Assembly: GCF_015832195.1 (NCBI RefSeq)
Contig: NC_052018.1
Span: forward strand, 62,495,666-62,559,665
Direction of reading: 5' to 3'
DNA from: Motacilla alba alba
Taxonomy: Eukaryota; Chordata; Aves; Passeriformes; Motacillidae
Length of the DNA: 64,000 nucleotides
The notes beneath the pieces were generated by a model that had not been told where the DNA came from, did no database searches, and worked only from the letters and a program-made list of their open reading frames with translations. Of this stretch, positions 13,771-24,735 are shown piece after piece. The translations under genes and the position numbers were made by a program. Within the stretch, counting starts at the first letter, position 1. Each line of letters starts with the position of its first letter.

Positions 13771-15427
13771 GGGTAGAGTATAGTGGAGGTAAAGATTATT
13801 TTTTGTTTCAGATTTTAACAATAATTTTAATTTCTGGTCAATTCTAACTTTTTTTTTCTTCTTTTCCTCACAATCTCTAGGACCCAGAAACCTGCTGTTC
13901 ACACCTAGTCCGTGATTTACCATTTTAATTTTATATTAGTTTTCTACTCTGAACTGTAATCAAGCACAGATTTTATGAAAAACAGAATGCCAAAGTAGAA
14001 TACTTTGATATCAAAAATCCCTTTCTTTGCATATCGACAATGTATGATTCTAGAAGCTCTCCAGGTGAAAAGAGAAATCTGTATTTTACCATTCAAAATT
14101 CATAAACAAGAACTTTCCAAGCCATGGGACATTTTTGCATTTGTCTACTGCTGTGCATCTGTCATACCTGAAACTACCTTCTCAAGATAACAGGCTCTGC
14201 TGTTGAAAGACCCTGCTTGTCTGTATACTTCTACTGCTCATATGATGCTTATTCTCCTTCTCCTTTTTGTGATAACATCAGCCTGGTTCATGACCCTGCT
14301 GATCAGTGCTTGGGCAGGGAGCCAAGTACCTCCCAGCAAAATTTCCAGACCTGTGGCATGAAGATAGTCAAAAATTAACTCTGGCTGATAAACCTTGGTA
14401 AAAGCCTGTTCTTAAGCTCATTTAGACACAAGCCAGGCTTTAGTCAGGCTAAAGCAATTAAGAATTCATGGATGAATACTTCAAATTAATTTCATTTATT
14501 CCTCATGCTTTACAATATTTTAATGAGTTGGAGATTAGCTCATAGTCCTTGAAAATCAGCAACTGTGTTAAACTAGGCTGGAATATATATGATTCACCTC
14601 TAACTGATAAAAATACTACAATTGGGAATATGCTAATCACGTTGCTGGTATTATGGTAACAATTGTAATAGAAAAACAAAATTAGTTTCTGTGGAATCAT
14701 AGAAAAACTGTTGTTTACATCCTTTGGAATTCATTTAACTCTACGCTTTACAAGTAAATTTAAACCAAACAATATACTCAGTACGCCATGGATAGGAGTT
14801 ATGCTAACTCAGGAAAGAAGGAATAAAACTAAATAAGTGGAGTAGCAAAAAGAAGAAAGATTAAAAAAAAAACCCAGCCCAAAACTAAAATAGAAAAACA
14901 CCAACAGCTAAACATCTCTGAGGCATTACATTTTCTATTTAAATTCTGAAAATTTCCAATTACTAACCATTCAAACAATAGAAAATTGAGGGTGAATATG
15001 GTACAAAATAAACCCTGACAGATATTAAATTTTTTATGACTGAGAAACTATAGCTTTCCTGTACAAAATAATCTTTTTGTCTTGCACTGAAAGCTATTGA
15101 ATTACAGAAGTTATGAATAATTGTCTTTTGATTATTAAAAAATGGTAAATAATTTGGAATATATTTTCATTAAAAACCAGCTCATAATTGTTTAGTTGTT
15201 ATACAATGAATTTGTTTTTTTTAAAGCACTTATTATTGGCTGAACTGTTCTCACTGACTTAATGCAAAACTTGAAAATTGTCCTTTAAAACCTCCTAGAC
15301 AAAGCTGTCCAAAATCTAGTCCCATACTGGTGAAGAAAATCAGCTCTATCCCAGCCAAAACCAGCATACTAGAGACCTGCTTTCAGAGAGTATACTAGCA
15401 AATTCTCAAAGAAGGAGGGAAGTAGAT
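13771..15427. other. AT-rich non-coding DNA, no gene seen
   Basis: No recognisable exon, repeat or promoter signal beyond short A- and T-runs (for example at 13850 and 14863). Open frames are at most 65 codons. Confidence 0.65.
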
Positions 15428-15782
15428 CTCAGAATCACAGCCTCAGGGAATCCTCTATATTAGGAGGGACCTTTTGATATTATCTAGTCCAGCACTCTTG
15501 CTGAATCAGAGCCAACTAGAGCAGAACCCCCAACATTCTGTCCAGTCAGGCAACATGAGCCCGTGTTTGACCAGTCTCCTAACAAAACAGTGTTTTGTTG
15601 TGCTCAGATGGATTTTCATGAGTTTTAATTTGTTCCAGTTGCCTTTTGTCCTATTCAGAAGACCATTCAAAACGCCATTCAGAAGATCATGACTCCTTCT
15701 TCTTCATTTCCTCCCACCAAATATTTACATTAATTGATCATATCCCCCAGAACTTTCTATTCTTCAGGCTGAACAGTACCTA
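15428..15782 (-). mobile_element. CR1 LINE 3' end, minus orientation
   Basis: The plus strand shows the reverse complement of a CR1 3' end: 'agaatcacagcctcaggg' and 'aggagggaccttttgatat' at the terminus, then the 'cagttgccttttgtcctatt' block, 'gatcatatcccccagaact' and 'ttcttcaggctgaacagtac'. In CR1 the last three lie where the C-terminal ORF2 codons meet the 3' UTR. About 355 bp remain. The copy has lost reading-frame integrity and contains small indels; the plus-strand frame at 15474-15692 is a shadow of the repeat. A second minus-oriented CR1 piece begins about 480 bp downstream. Confidence 0.88.
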
Positions 15783-16261
15783 GATTTGCAACCTCCATAC
15801 ATAAAAACAAATACAAAACACAAAAGAAGCAGACAATTTAAAATTTTTGAATAAATAAAGCTCTTATACTTCAATAGCCTTGGATGCAATGATAAAAATA
15901 TTGTGGATTTTGAGATCCTGCTAAGCACACTGCAGGTTAGTACTAAGAAAAAGATTTTAGATTTTAGAAGAAAACACTTCAGTTCTGGGAGGGATTCCAT
16001 GGGAAACTTCCACAGAAAATTAAAGAGCCAGTGCATGCTGGGAATTTTTCAAGAACATGTTCCTCGAAGGACACAAACACTTCATCCCCTTTAGAGGTAA
16101 GGGAAGTAGCCAGAGAAAGCAACCACTTCTGAGCTTCTGAGCCTGCTCAAAACCAAAAGAGCGGTGCACCAGAGATGGAAATGTGGACAAATGCCCATTG
16201 AGAACTTTAAGGGCATTGCCAGGGCATGCAGAGATGGGGTTAGAAAATTAAAAAGCTGAGC
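15783..16261. other. Unique spacer between two CR1 pieces
   Basis: About 480 bp with no recognisable repeat. Short open frames on both strands (minus 15764-16036, plus 15903-16094) have no recognisable motif. A 3'-terminal CR1 signature is absent, so the two flanking CR1 pieces do not look like a single element split by a later insertion. Confidence 0.5.
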
Positions 16262-16590
16262 TAGAGCTTGAGGCATTGACTGCCTCCCTAGGAAGCCTGT
16301 TCCAGCATTTCATCACTCTCTTGGCAAAAAAATGCTTCCCATTGTCCAGTATAAAATTTCTCTGAGGCAGCTTTGAACCATTCCCATGGTCCTGTCAAGA
16401 GATTCCAGGGAGAAGAGATGAGCACCTTCACATCCTCAGGAAGCTGCAGAGAGCAATGAGATCCCCCTCAGCCTTCTTCTCTCCAAATCAGGCAAACCAA
16501 GAGTTCTCAGCCATTCCTTCTAGCCCTTGCACCAGTTTTGTTGCCTTTGCTGCTCTTGATGCATTCAAGGACATAATGACCATGGAGTCT
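16262..16590 (-). mobile_element. CR1 LINE fragment, minus orientation
   Basis: The plus strand carries the reverse complement of the CR1 region ending ORF2: 'ggaagcctgttccagcattt', 'atcactctcttggcaaaaaa', 'agcaatgagatccccctcag', 'ccttcttctctccaaatcag' and 'gagttctcagccattccttc'. The extreme 3' terminus with its short repeat is not seen, so the element seems to have lost its end or decayed there. Frames at 16456-16638 (plus) and 16488-16673 (minus) lie inside and are not genes. About 330 bp remain. Confidence 0.85.
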
Positions 16591-19086
16591 TGCTTCTCTG
16601 AGCACATGAAATTTAAAACAGCTATGGGGTTTACTTGAGCAGAGCTCCAACTATAAATTTGACCCGACACCAATCAACTAACCAAAATCATAGCCCTAAC
16701 TACGCCAGCAGTATTTTTTTGACTGTATTGGATTTCAATCTTTTTCATCATTTTATTCAAAAAAAATTATTGATTTCTCCTCTTGGACAGTGCAATTAAA
16801 ATTACCCTTAGATTGCATTGTAAATATTTTGGCTTTCTGCTTGGCTTATTTATTTATTTAGTTAGTTACTTAAATATTTATTTTCCTTTGTTAGAGACAA
16901 TGGTTTCCAGGTACAAACATGCATTTAAAAAACAATGGATGGATGAAGCATAGATATCTTGAGTATTACACATAGATTGCCTTAAGGGTATTTGAAAGAT
17001 GGGAGTTTGTGTTTTGAGGCATGAAAAATGAGATCTTTAATATAATTGAAGGTAACAAGTCTTAAAATTTTCCATTAAACACTTAAACCCAGCCATTTAT
17101 TTCAGTAATTGTTGTAGTTCAAAGTTGAAAACTATTTACTAGCATCCACATTAGAAAATGATGATTCTTTAAAGACCTTTAAAAGCTGTTTGAAAAATCA
17201 AATATATTTATGCAGGTATTTTTATAAAAATTCAAATAATTCATATTATTAAGTTATTAAGTTGTAATGTCTATAATTTAGAAGAAGTTCCTCTCAGTTT
17301 TTCTGAATGTATGACCTTTTTCAACTTCCAGAGATTACATCCTATAAACCATATATACCCCATTTAATTGGATAAATCTGGCTTTTAAACATATTGTACC
17401 TCAGTCGTGGCAGTTAAGCACAGGCAGGTCAAAATATACTGTTCTGGAAGATCTCACTAATAATCAATGTTTAAGTAATGACTGCAAGAAAATATATTTA
17501 AAAGGGATTGATTTCACTTTTCCTTTTTCATTGTCTTACTGGAGTGTGCAAGTTATTTTTACTTAGCTAGAAAAGACAACATCCAAGCTCATGAAATATG
17601 TATGGAGCCATCCTCTGATGACAAAGGTAAGGAGGCTGGAAAATCATTGAGAAAGTCTGTCTCCTGAATGCCTCTGCTTCGTGTGGCAGGATGGTGGTGC
17701 CCACGCACCGCTCACTCACTCGGGGCGCTGCTGTGAGTCATCACTGACGGAAGGAATACACACGCAGCTTCTTGCCCTTGCACATTTTATGTGATCATTT
17801 TTCTTCATCAGTTGATGTGTTGGTTCCTTAAAGGCGACATACACTAGCCCCACTAGTTTTAGAGGAAAAGAGTTAACCTTCATTAGCAACTTGGCAGCTG
17901 CTTGGTTTTGAAGCCCTGACAGTCTGTATTTACTTGGGGACAGGGCTGAGTCCTCAGGGTGGTTTTAATGCCGAAGAGCTAAATTCTCTCCATGGGGAAC
18001 TAAACTGTGGTTTATGCTCCAAAAGACTCTGAGCCAGTGTGACTCATGCTCCCCCAAGACCCTCTGAAGTGAGCAGCAGACGCTCCTGATCGATCTCGAG
18101 AGCTCACAGCAAGCTGGAATATTTCTAAAGCTATAGAGAGGGACAAAGGCTGTGAAAGTCTTGCTGCTTGCTCTTTGCTGCCCGACTTCAGATCATTCTT
18201 CTGACTCTGTTGCTTCTCTCTCATCCTATTTCAGTTGTTGTCTGTACTCCTCTGATCTCACTGAACACCTTAAGGTTCAGATGAACTTTTAATAGCATTT
18301 AAAATTATTAAATTTTTTTCCAGTATGTTTCTGCCATGTTGACACTATTCATTACTCAGAAATTTCTAGGAAGAGGAGCCTTTGGCAGTATCAGGGGTTG
18401 TTAACATCTGTGTGTAAAAGATGACTGTTTCCAGGTACACAGCACAGAACTCACTACAATTATTGCAGCGTCCTAGAAGTCATGCTTTGAAGATACGCAC
18501 TTGTTCCTTGAGCACTTGAGAGGTCTTTGGCTGGAGGAATAACTCACATTCACCCTGCTGAAGTGACTTGCCAGGGCTGGAAATCATGAGAAACCCGATG
18601 AGTATGCAGCCCTATCTGTGCAGAAAACACCTGCAAAGCTACATCTTACAGCATTCTTGCAAAGTTTGTGCCAGCAGCTCTCTTTCTGTGTCCACAAAAG
18701 CATGACCAACCATTTAGAGATAAATGCAGACAGGACTACAGTTCTTGTACAGGTGCCACATATACACAAATATGTATGTACTCATGTAAGAATGAACAGA
18801 ACAAATAGCCCAAATCGTCTCTGTCTTGTGGCTGATGAGATTCAGAGCTTACCAGGAGATTTTATTTATGACTCTCTGGTATCTGCCAGAAACATATGCA
18901 CCTTCAGTATCCAGCCCCTAAAGTCCTAGGCCTAAACTCTAGTTAGACCAACCTGAAGTTTGTTCACACACACCCACACTGACACACACACAAAGTGTCT
19001 CCAGTAGCTGGTCCACAAATCTTGTCTTACTCTCCCAGCTAGTCTGACTTGAAGGATAACAAATGTCAGACGCAGAGAGAGGAGAA
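16591..19086. other. Non-coding DNA with a GC-elevated block
   Basis: No gene is supported. Up to about 17,600 the sequence is AT-rich. From about 17,640 to 18,240 base composition rises visibly, with scattered CpGs and several AP-1/MAF-like motifs ('gtgagtcatcac' at 17731, 'ctgagtcctcag' near 17947, 'gtgactcatgctc' near 18039). A 103-codon frame at 18618-18929 has no recognisable domain. The rest, up to the LTR, contains only a short CA-rich stretch at about 18967-18993. Confidence 0.55.
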
Positions 19087-19092
19087 CAATCA
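19087..19092. repeat. Target-site duplication, left copy (caatca)
   Basis: Six bases 'caatca' immediately before the LTR's TG, repeated exactly at 19504-19509 immediately after its terminal CA. A 6-bp duplication is the size produced by ERVK-type (betaretrovirus-like) integrases. Confidence 0.9.
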
Positions 19093-19503
19093 TGTCACCG
19101 TGATATTTTTATGAAAATCCTTTGCTAGGATTTTTCTCCTATTCTAACTGAGAAGCCTCAGAAAGGAAATGTAAACAATAACTATCTGATGGCTGTGGAA
19201 TGTGATCTGGAGGTTGTTTACCAACAGGTGCATCTTTGATTGGCTCATGTGGATTGTTTCTATTTAATGACCAACTATGGTCCAGCTGTGCCGACTCTCT
19301 GAGAGTCACAGGTTTTTGTTATTCATTCCATTCTATTCCTTTCCAGCCTTCTGATGAATCTTTTCTCTCTATTATTTTAGTATAGTTTTAATATAACATT
19401 TTAAATATAATATATATCATAAAATAATAAATCAGCCTTCTGAAACATGGAGTCAAGATTCTCGTCTCTTCCCTCGTCCTGGGACCCCTTAAACACAACC
19501 ACA
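19093..19503 (+). mobile_element. Solo LTR of an ERVK-type endogenous retrovirus
   Basis: A 411-bp element begins TGT and ends ACA and is bounded by a perfect 6-bp direct repeat. Inside it has the order expected of an LTR in plus orientation: a U3 with 'gatttttctcctattctaac' and 'ggtgcatctttgattggctc', an AT-rich stretch, the polyadenylation-type signal 'aataaatcagcc' near 19424, then 'gaaacatggagtcaagattc' and a C-rich U5 end. I recognise this sequence type as abundant in songbird genomes. No gag, pol or env remains on either side, so this is what is left after recombination between the two LTRs of a provirus. The clean ends and intact duplication suggest a younger insertion than the CR1 pieces nearby. 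Confidence 0.92.
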
Positions 19504-19509
19504 CAATCA
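19504..19509. repeat. Target-site duplication, right copy (caatca)
   Basis: Exact match to the six bases at 19087-19092, directly after the LTR terminus. Confidence 0.9.
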
Positions 19510-22252
19510 CACTGGCAAATAGAGTTGAGAGGGTGCAGGACCTGATCAGACAATTGTTCTGCTCAGTGTCTGGTCAGATGGTCCTGTAAAAAAATCCAAC
19601 CAGAAAAGAGAGGAGTTGTCTGTGGAGCTGGTAGCAGAACACTCAAGCACCTTGCAGGTTGACAGGAATTTCAGTGTTTGGAAAGCAGACTGGCAGAGGC
19701 ACAGGATACTCTGTAGAGGTGGTGGGAGCTGCTAAAACCTTTCTGGAGACTTTCTGGCTCTTTAGTGCTGCAAAACTGTGCTTCCAGGCAGCAGCTGGTG
19801 AGCCAGATGTTGGAGGAAAAAGTGACTCAGAGGACGAAAGGGTTGATTTCCGTAACTCCAGGGTCTAATCAGCCAGCTCTCTTCTGCCTGCTTCTTCCAT
19901 ATCCTTTATCAATTTTCCTCCCTCTTGAGCTGCAGCTGCTACTCACAAAGCTCCCATGAAGCATCCTTCCATTTCTCCTACTCCCTGGGAGCTCTTCAGT
20001 GAGCAAAAAGCAGATATGTTCTTCTCACTTTCTTCTCCCCTTCCTCATGAGCTGAATGTAGAATCACACTCCCTGCCTTCTTCAAGTCTAACTACCCTCA
20101 CCAAGGTGCAGGAGCAGTATGCACACTACAGGAGAAGGATGTTTCCCAAAGCATGTGCAGGCAAAGCCATCAGCTAGTACACAGGAAAGGTGAAAGAGAG
20201 CTTTGAAACTCTGAGGAGACATTATGAAAATAATCACACCTGCCTTGAAAGGACTTTGGTAAGAGTGAGGAGGGAAAGCAGGCAAAACTTAAAGAGACAA
20301 GGAGAGTATGATCTCACTCCATCATTCCCACTCCTTTTTCTTTTATCCTTGGGAAGCTCTGCTTTTTCATTGTTTCATTGCAGTTCCTACTTCACACTAG
20401 AGCAGGCATAAACATTTAAGCATATTCCTTCTGACATGCTCAGTTCATTCCTAGATATATATTCATCATCTTCAATAACCAAGGAGCAGAGATAATTCTT
20501 GCTTCAAGAACCACACTGTCATGTGATCCATGCTCTCACAGAGGTTTTGGAGGGCTACCTGCTAGAAATGGTTCAATGTGGATCAAGGGGCTCTCCAGAG
20601 TGTTTGCCGTGTTTTGCACAGGAACAATGGATTAACATGAAATCAATGTTGGGGCATGCTGTCTGGCAACTTGCTTTCCAACATTTTGGGGGCAGAGGAC
20701 TCAGTTGGAACAAGTGTGACCATGTGTGAATAGTCTTATTCCTCCTAGACTCCTAGACTTACCAGTGTAGGAGTAGGCATAGTTTGTATCTCCCAGGTTA
20801 TCCGCAAACATCTTCCGACTGAATCAGTCTATTTCTTCCTAAGACAAAATACTGGTGCTCCCCATTAGTCTTAATAGATACGATGCAGGAGCTGATACTT
20901 CTGGATCTCTCAGTTTTAGAGAAATGAGCTGCTCCAAAAAAGGTTGTTCTATTTCCTTTGTGATGATTTTGCTTCAGTTGCTAAGATATGGGCAGAAACC
21001 TCTCCAGCATTATGCATGAGTTTGAAGAAGTCCCTTTTCAACCAAAGTAAGAGTTTCTAAGCATCTATTCTATAAGTGAAGGAAGGAAAATTATATTCTA
21101 TGAAAAATCTATCTGTATTCTATCTATTCTATATTAAGTGATTCCACATGCAAATGCATCTGAAGTAAAATCATGGAGAACTGGCAAAGTAGTAGTAAAG
21201 AAAAAAAATGAGAGGGAGATGAACATTGTTTATGTCTTAATGCTGACAGCTAAAGGATCAGCATTCTATCCATTAGCAATTTATGTCACATTAATAGGAG
21301 TATAAGCCTGATTCATATAGAGTAATTAAAAATATTTCATTGATGATAACTGAGGACTTCTTCAGTCTCTGCAACATACAGCAGTTTTTAAATGAATTTT
21401 TGCCTTTAAAAGTTTGATTCCTTCCATCATTCTTGTTTGGTTTCTCCTCCGATCTGAAAAAAACCTCACATTTTTTAACTTTACAATGAAGGAAACTGAA
21501 AGTCATGATAGTGAAGGAAACTGAAAGTCATGGTTGCCTTTTATCTAAACTGGATTAACAATTCAGTGTTTCTGTGTTTTAATAATGGAGTGAACTGGAT
21601 GCATTCAATCCCAGTGTCTGAGGAGCCAAGATTACATTGTTTTAAAATGCAGAAATGATGTGGTTTTGTGATGTAAAAAAGCTACATTTCCCTCTCCTAT
21701 TGAGCCATCTTGTGGTTAATAATTGTAATGTACTTTTGAATACACAACAAACATGATGGGATAGTGTTATTCCAGTGTTATTCCAATGTTACATTAATAA
21801 GAGTTACTTTCTTATATTCTTGGATGTTAAAACAAAAGGTTTCTTGGAGCCTAAAAGAGATGTATTATAGTATGATAAATGTAAATATAAAATAATGTGT
21901 AAAATAGGGAGAGGAAATCATTATTCTTTAATTTAACACAGGCTACTATCAGTACCAATAAAGAAGCTAGTGTAGTACATGGCAAATGAGCCCACGCATA
22001 TTTTCCATAAAGAAAACATATATTAATAAAACAGTAGTTCTCTAGGCATGACACCTAAAGCTGGAGTGTCCTGAAGTTATATGGACTCCCATAAACAGAG
22101 TTTGGGAAACAAATTTTATTATAAATATTAATACATTTCTCATGTACTTTAGTTGTTAAGACCACAGTGATGTTCTTGGTAGAACATCTGCTACATTTTT
22201 GCTATGTAGAGTGAGAAAATTATCAGTTGTGTGATGTGGAGGTAATAAGACA
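19510..22252. other. Non-coding DNA with faint coding-like patch
   Basis: The first 800 bases are less AT-rich than average. Between about 19,655 and 20,270 short coiled-coil-like translations alternate between frames, interrupted by stops (see findings). No complete exon can be defined, although 'ggactttggtaagagtg' near 20,255 resembles a splice donor. From 20,700 on the sequence is AT-rich and featureless, apart from a 25-bp tandem duplication at 21487-21532. Confidence 0.5.
21487..21532. repeat. 25-bp tandem duplication
   Basis: The unit starting 'tgaaggaaactgaaagtcat' is repeated head to tail with a period of 25 bp. The second copy matches the first at its first 21 positions and then diverges. 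Short local duplication, probably from replication slippage. Confidence 0.85.
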
Positions 22253-22346
22253 TAAATCATAGGATAGTTTGGGCTGGAAGGAGCCTTAAGACTCATCTAG
22301 TCTACTCCCCCTGCCATGGGCAAGGACACCTCCCACCAGTCCAGGT
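22253..22346 (-). mobile_element. CR1 LINE tail, minus orientation
   Basis: The plus strand reads 'aaatcataggatagtttggg', 'ctggaaggagccttaagact', 'catctagtctactccccctg' and 'ccatgggcaaggacacctcc', the reverse complement of a CR1 3' UTR starting at its terminal repeat. About 95 bp remain, strongly 5'-truncated. No coding part is included. Confidence 0.92.
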
Positions 22347-23361
22347 AAACAACAGAAGAGATTTCTTTCTTGCACTACATGTATGCTGTATAATACAGAA
22401 CACACAAAAGAGAAAGTGAACAGTGAATGCAGCTGTATTACACTACTAATAGGGATTCAGTGAAAGAACGTTATGGGGAACAGTAAAACCATGGAAAAAT
22501 TTCCATTAAAAAAGAGGCAGGTCATGCTGTGGAACATCCTAGAGAAAAAGTGAGTAATTCAGTTATTAGTCAGAACTGAATGAGTCTCATTCCTTGTGCT
22601 AGTGACTGTTTAATGGTTAAGCTCCATGTAACTCCATGCATTGTGAAGCAGTTCCTTTACAGATTTTGTAAGCCTTTGACAACATTTGAAACCCATGTGA
22701 TATCTGGCATAAAATGGATCAGTGGCAATCCTCTGAGGGGAAGAACAGAGCAGTGAATAGATTCTCTAGGAGGTGTCTGGAACAGCAGAAATGAAAAAGA
22801 GAAATGAAATGAAAAATGAAAAACATTTCACCCTTTATTCTCAACCAAGAGAACTCAACTGAAAAACAGGTCACCATAAGGTAATTCTAATAATGACAGC
22901 AGCTTATTTGAAGTCCTTGACGATTTATGATTTCTTGCTTAATTTTGTCAAGGGATGCTGACTAGGCAGCTATTGAAGACATTCAATGTCCAAGATAAAA
23001 ATGTAATATGTATGTATACTATTTAGAAAGAATAAAACACCACAAAATCCAAAAGGAAAGATGTGAACATTGGAAGAGTTGTGCCTTACAGAACAGCAAA
23101 TCTGGCTGGTTATGTGAGAGCCTGCTGAGGAACTCATATTTTGGGAGAAGTGACTTGAAGGAATATTACAGGTTCATCTTGACAAATTAGTAAGAATTTA
23201 CTGAGACAAGGAAGTCACTGAATTTAAACTTAAGGTTTATGAAGGTTGAAAGTGTTCTGATTGTAAAATGTGCTGGTAAATCTGTAACACTGCTAGTAAA
23301 GAGGCCTGAAAAAATACTCAGAATTAAAGATAAGCAAATCAACACAAACCAAGTCACTATG

Positions 23362-23362
<1 letters not shown>
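22347..23362. other. Non-coding DNA, no gene seen
   Basis: Unique sequence without a recognisable motif. A 60-codon plus frame (23008-23190) is within chance length. Purine-rich runs of 'gaaatgaaatgaaaaatgaa' type occur near 22,800. Confidence 0.6.

Positions 23363-23402
<40 letters not shown>
23363..23402. repeat. (TG)20 microsatellite
   Basis: Twenty uninterrupted TG units followed by an imperfect 'tatg'. Open frames crossing it on both strands give runs of Cys-Val or Thr-His and are artefacts of the repeat. Confidence 0.98.
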
Positions 23403-23407
<5 letters not shown>

Positions 23408-23616
23408 CTCTGGGTGCTCATGGACATGTTCACAGGTGTGTGAGTCTTCACAAGCACCAACAAAATGTTGGTCACATTGACAAAGAAGTCAGATAAATTT
23501 TTTACAGTGATGACAAGACTGAGTCAATCTGAAAAGCAAAAGAGAGATTAGATTTATTAATGGATGTTAATGTCTGTGGCAGGTCACTGGTGGTATTGCT
23601 GATATTGCTGACATCT

Positions 23617-23790
23617 GGGGGTGTTCAGTCTGGGGAAGAGGAAACTCAAGGGAGACCTCATTCTTCTCTACAACTGCCTGAAAGGAGGGTGTAACCAGGT
23701 GGGGATGGCCTCTTCTACCATATCTCAAGTGAAAGCATAAGGAGAAATGACCTTAAACTGAATATATAGTTCAGATTAGATATTATGCTT
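23617..23790 (+). mobile_element. CR1 LINE ORF2 3' fragment, plus orientation
   Basis: The blocks 'ggtgttcagtctggggaaga', 'ggaaactcaagggagacctc', 'ctctacaactgcctgaaagg' and 'gtgaaagcataaggagaaat' are those near the C-terminal codons of the CR1 reverse transcriptase ORF. The segment encodes, in broken form, the conserved 'GLFSLEKRRLRGDL'-like stretch and the following 'YNYLKGG'-like stretch of CR1 ORF2. Both ends are lost: no 3' UTR and no terminal repeat follow, so the copy is internal only. About 175 bp. Confidence 0.87.
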
Positions 23791-24524
23791 CAGGGGAGCC
23801 AACAGCTTCATCTTTTACAGTTATTTGTGCTTCTTTAGTGGGTTTTATAGGTAAAGAAAGCAAGTGCAGTAATTATTTTAATTTTAAAAAGTTGGAAATG
23901 GGAATGACTTCCAGCTTTCCTTTGTGATTACAAAAGGATTTAGAAAACAGATTCTAAGAATGCGTTCAAATGTGACATTAAATGTCACAATGATAGGTGT
24001 GTATTTGCATACAGCTGGAATACTCTAATGGAGAATCAGTTGCATTCTCCTGTGTTAGGAAAATACCCAAATACTCTGCTATAATTTCACATTTATCTGT
24101 CCTTCACGGATTAAAATAATGTGCTCAAAAGTGAGAGTGAAAAGCAGGAAGGCTCAGAAACAGGGTAAAAAATAAAAAAAAACCTCTTTTAACAAATGCA
24201 CAGTTCTCCAGACCATACTTAACAAAAGGCATAAGAGGACACTTATGACTCCAGTGAAATGAACAGAGAGCACTTAAAAAGACACAAATGGTGCAGGATG
24301 GATTTCCTTAAATTACCTAATAAAACATATGAAGAAAATCCTCACTTCATAAAAATTTATAGAAAATTTTAGTAATATTTTACTGCAGATGTAAAACTGA
24401 TTCAGTACAAATTAAATTGACTAGGGAAAAAAAACCCAGTGAAACCTACTGAGGTTTAAGATCAATATATTAATAAAAAACCTCAGGGTTGGACAAAGAA
24501 TGATCTCTTTCCTTATGAATGTGT
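23791..24524. other. AT-rich non-coding DNA
   Basis: No gene or recognised repeat. A perfect inverted repeat with 9-bp arms ('tgtgacatt' and 'aatgtcaca' around one base) sits at 23971-23989. A-runs occur near 24,170 and 24,430. Confidence 0.6.
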
Positions 24525-24735
24525 CTGTAGCCGGGCAGAAGGTGTTTTTGTTTCAATGTCGCCGGCTATAGGTTCAATAATCAATTTGGTAATGGATGGA
24601 GCGATTTCGGCGCTCCGGGAGCGGGGCCGCCGCGGCGGCTGCGGGTGCGGGAGCGGGAGCGGCCTGCAGGGGGCGCGCAGGCTCCGAAAAAGACGCGGCA
24701 GCGAATGGCGGCTCAGCAGAACACCAGAAACCACG
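24525..24735. promoter_or_regulatory. Dense CpG block with CTCF-like core
   Basis: About 22 CpG dinucleotides lie between 24,558 and 24,715, inside DNA that is otherwise AT-rich and nearly free of CpG. The block contains repeated 'gcgggagcggg'-type runs and, at 24661-24678, 'ggcctgcagggggcgcgc', which closely fits the CTCF core (GGCC-NN-CAGGGGGCGC). On the minus strand 'ggggataaaaggggttg' (near 24,740-24,756) could act as a TATA element firing into the block. Retention of CpGs means either an unmethylated island or a young insertion. An LTR origin is possible, because 'tgtagccgggcagaag' at the left edge looks like an LTR end in reverse, but no target-site duplication was found. Open frames of 73-95 codons on both strands are low-complexity Gly/Arg or Pro/Arg products of the base composition. 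Confidence 0.5.

Noticed and set aside
23239..23496. Frames with Cys-Val and Thr-His repeats
   Set aside because: Translation of the (TG)n microsatellite.
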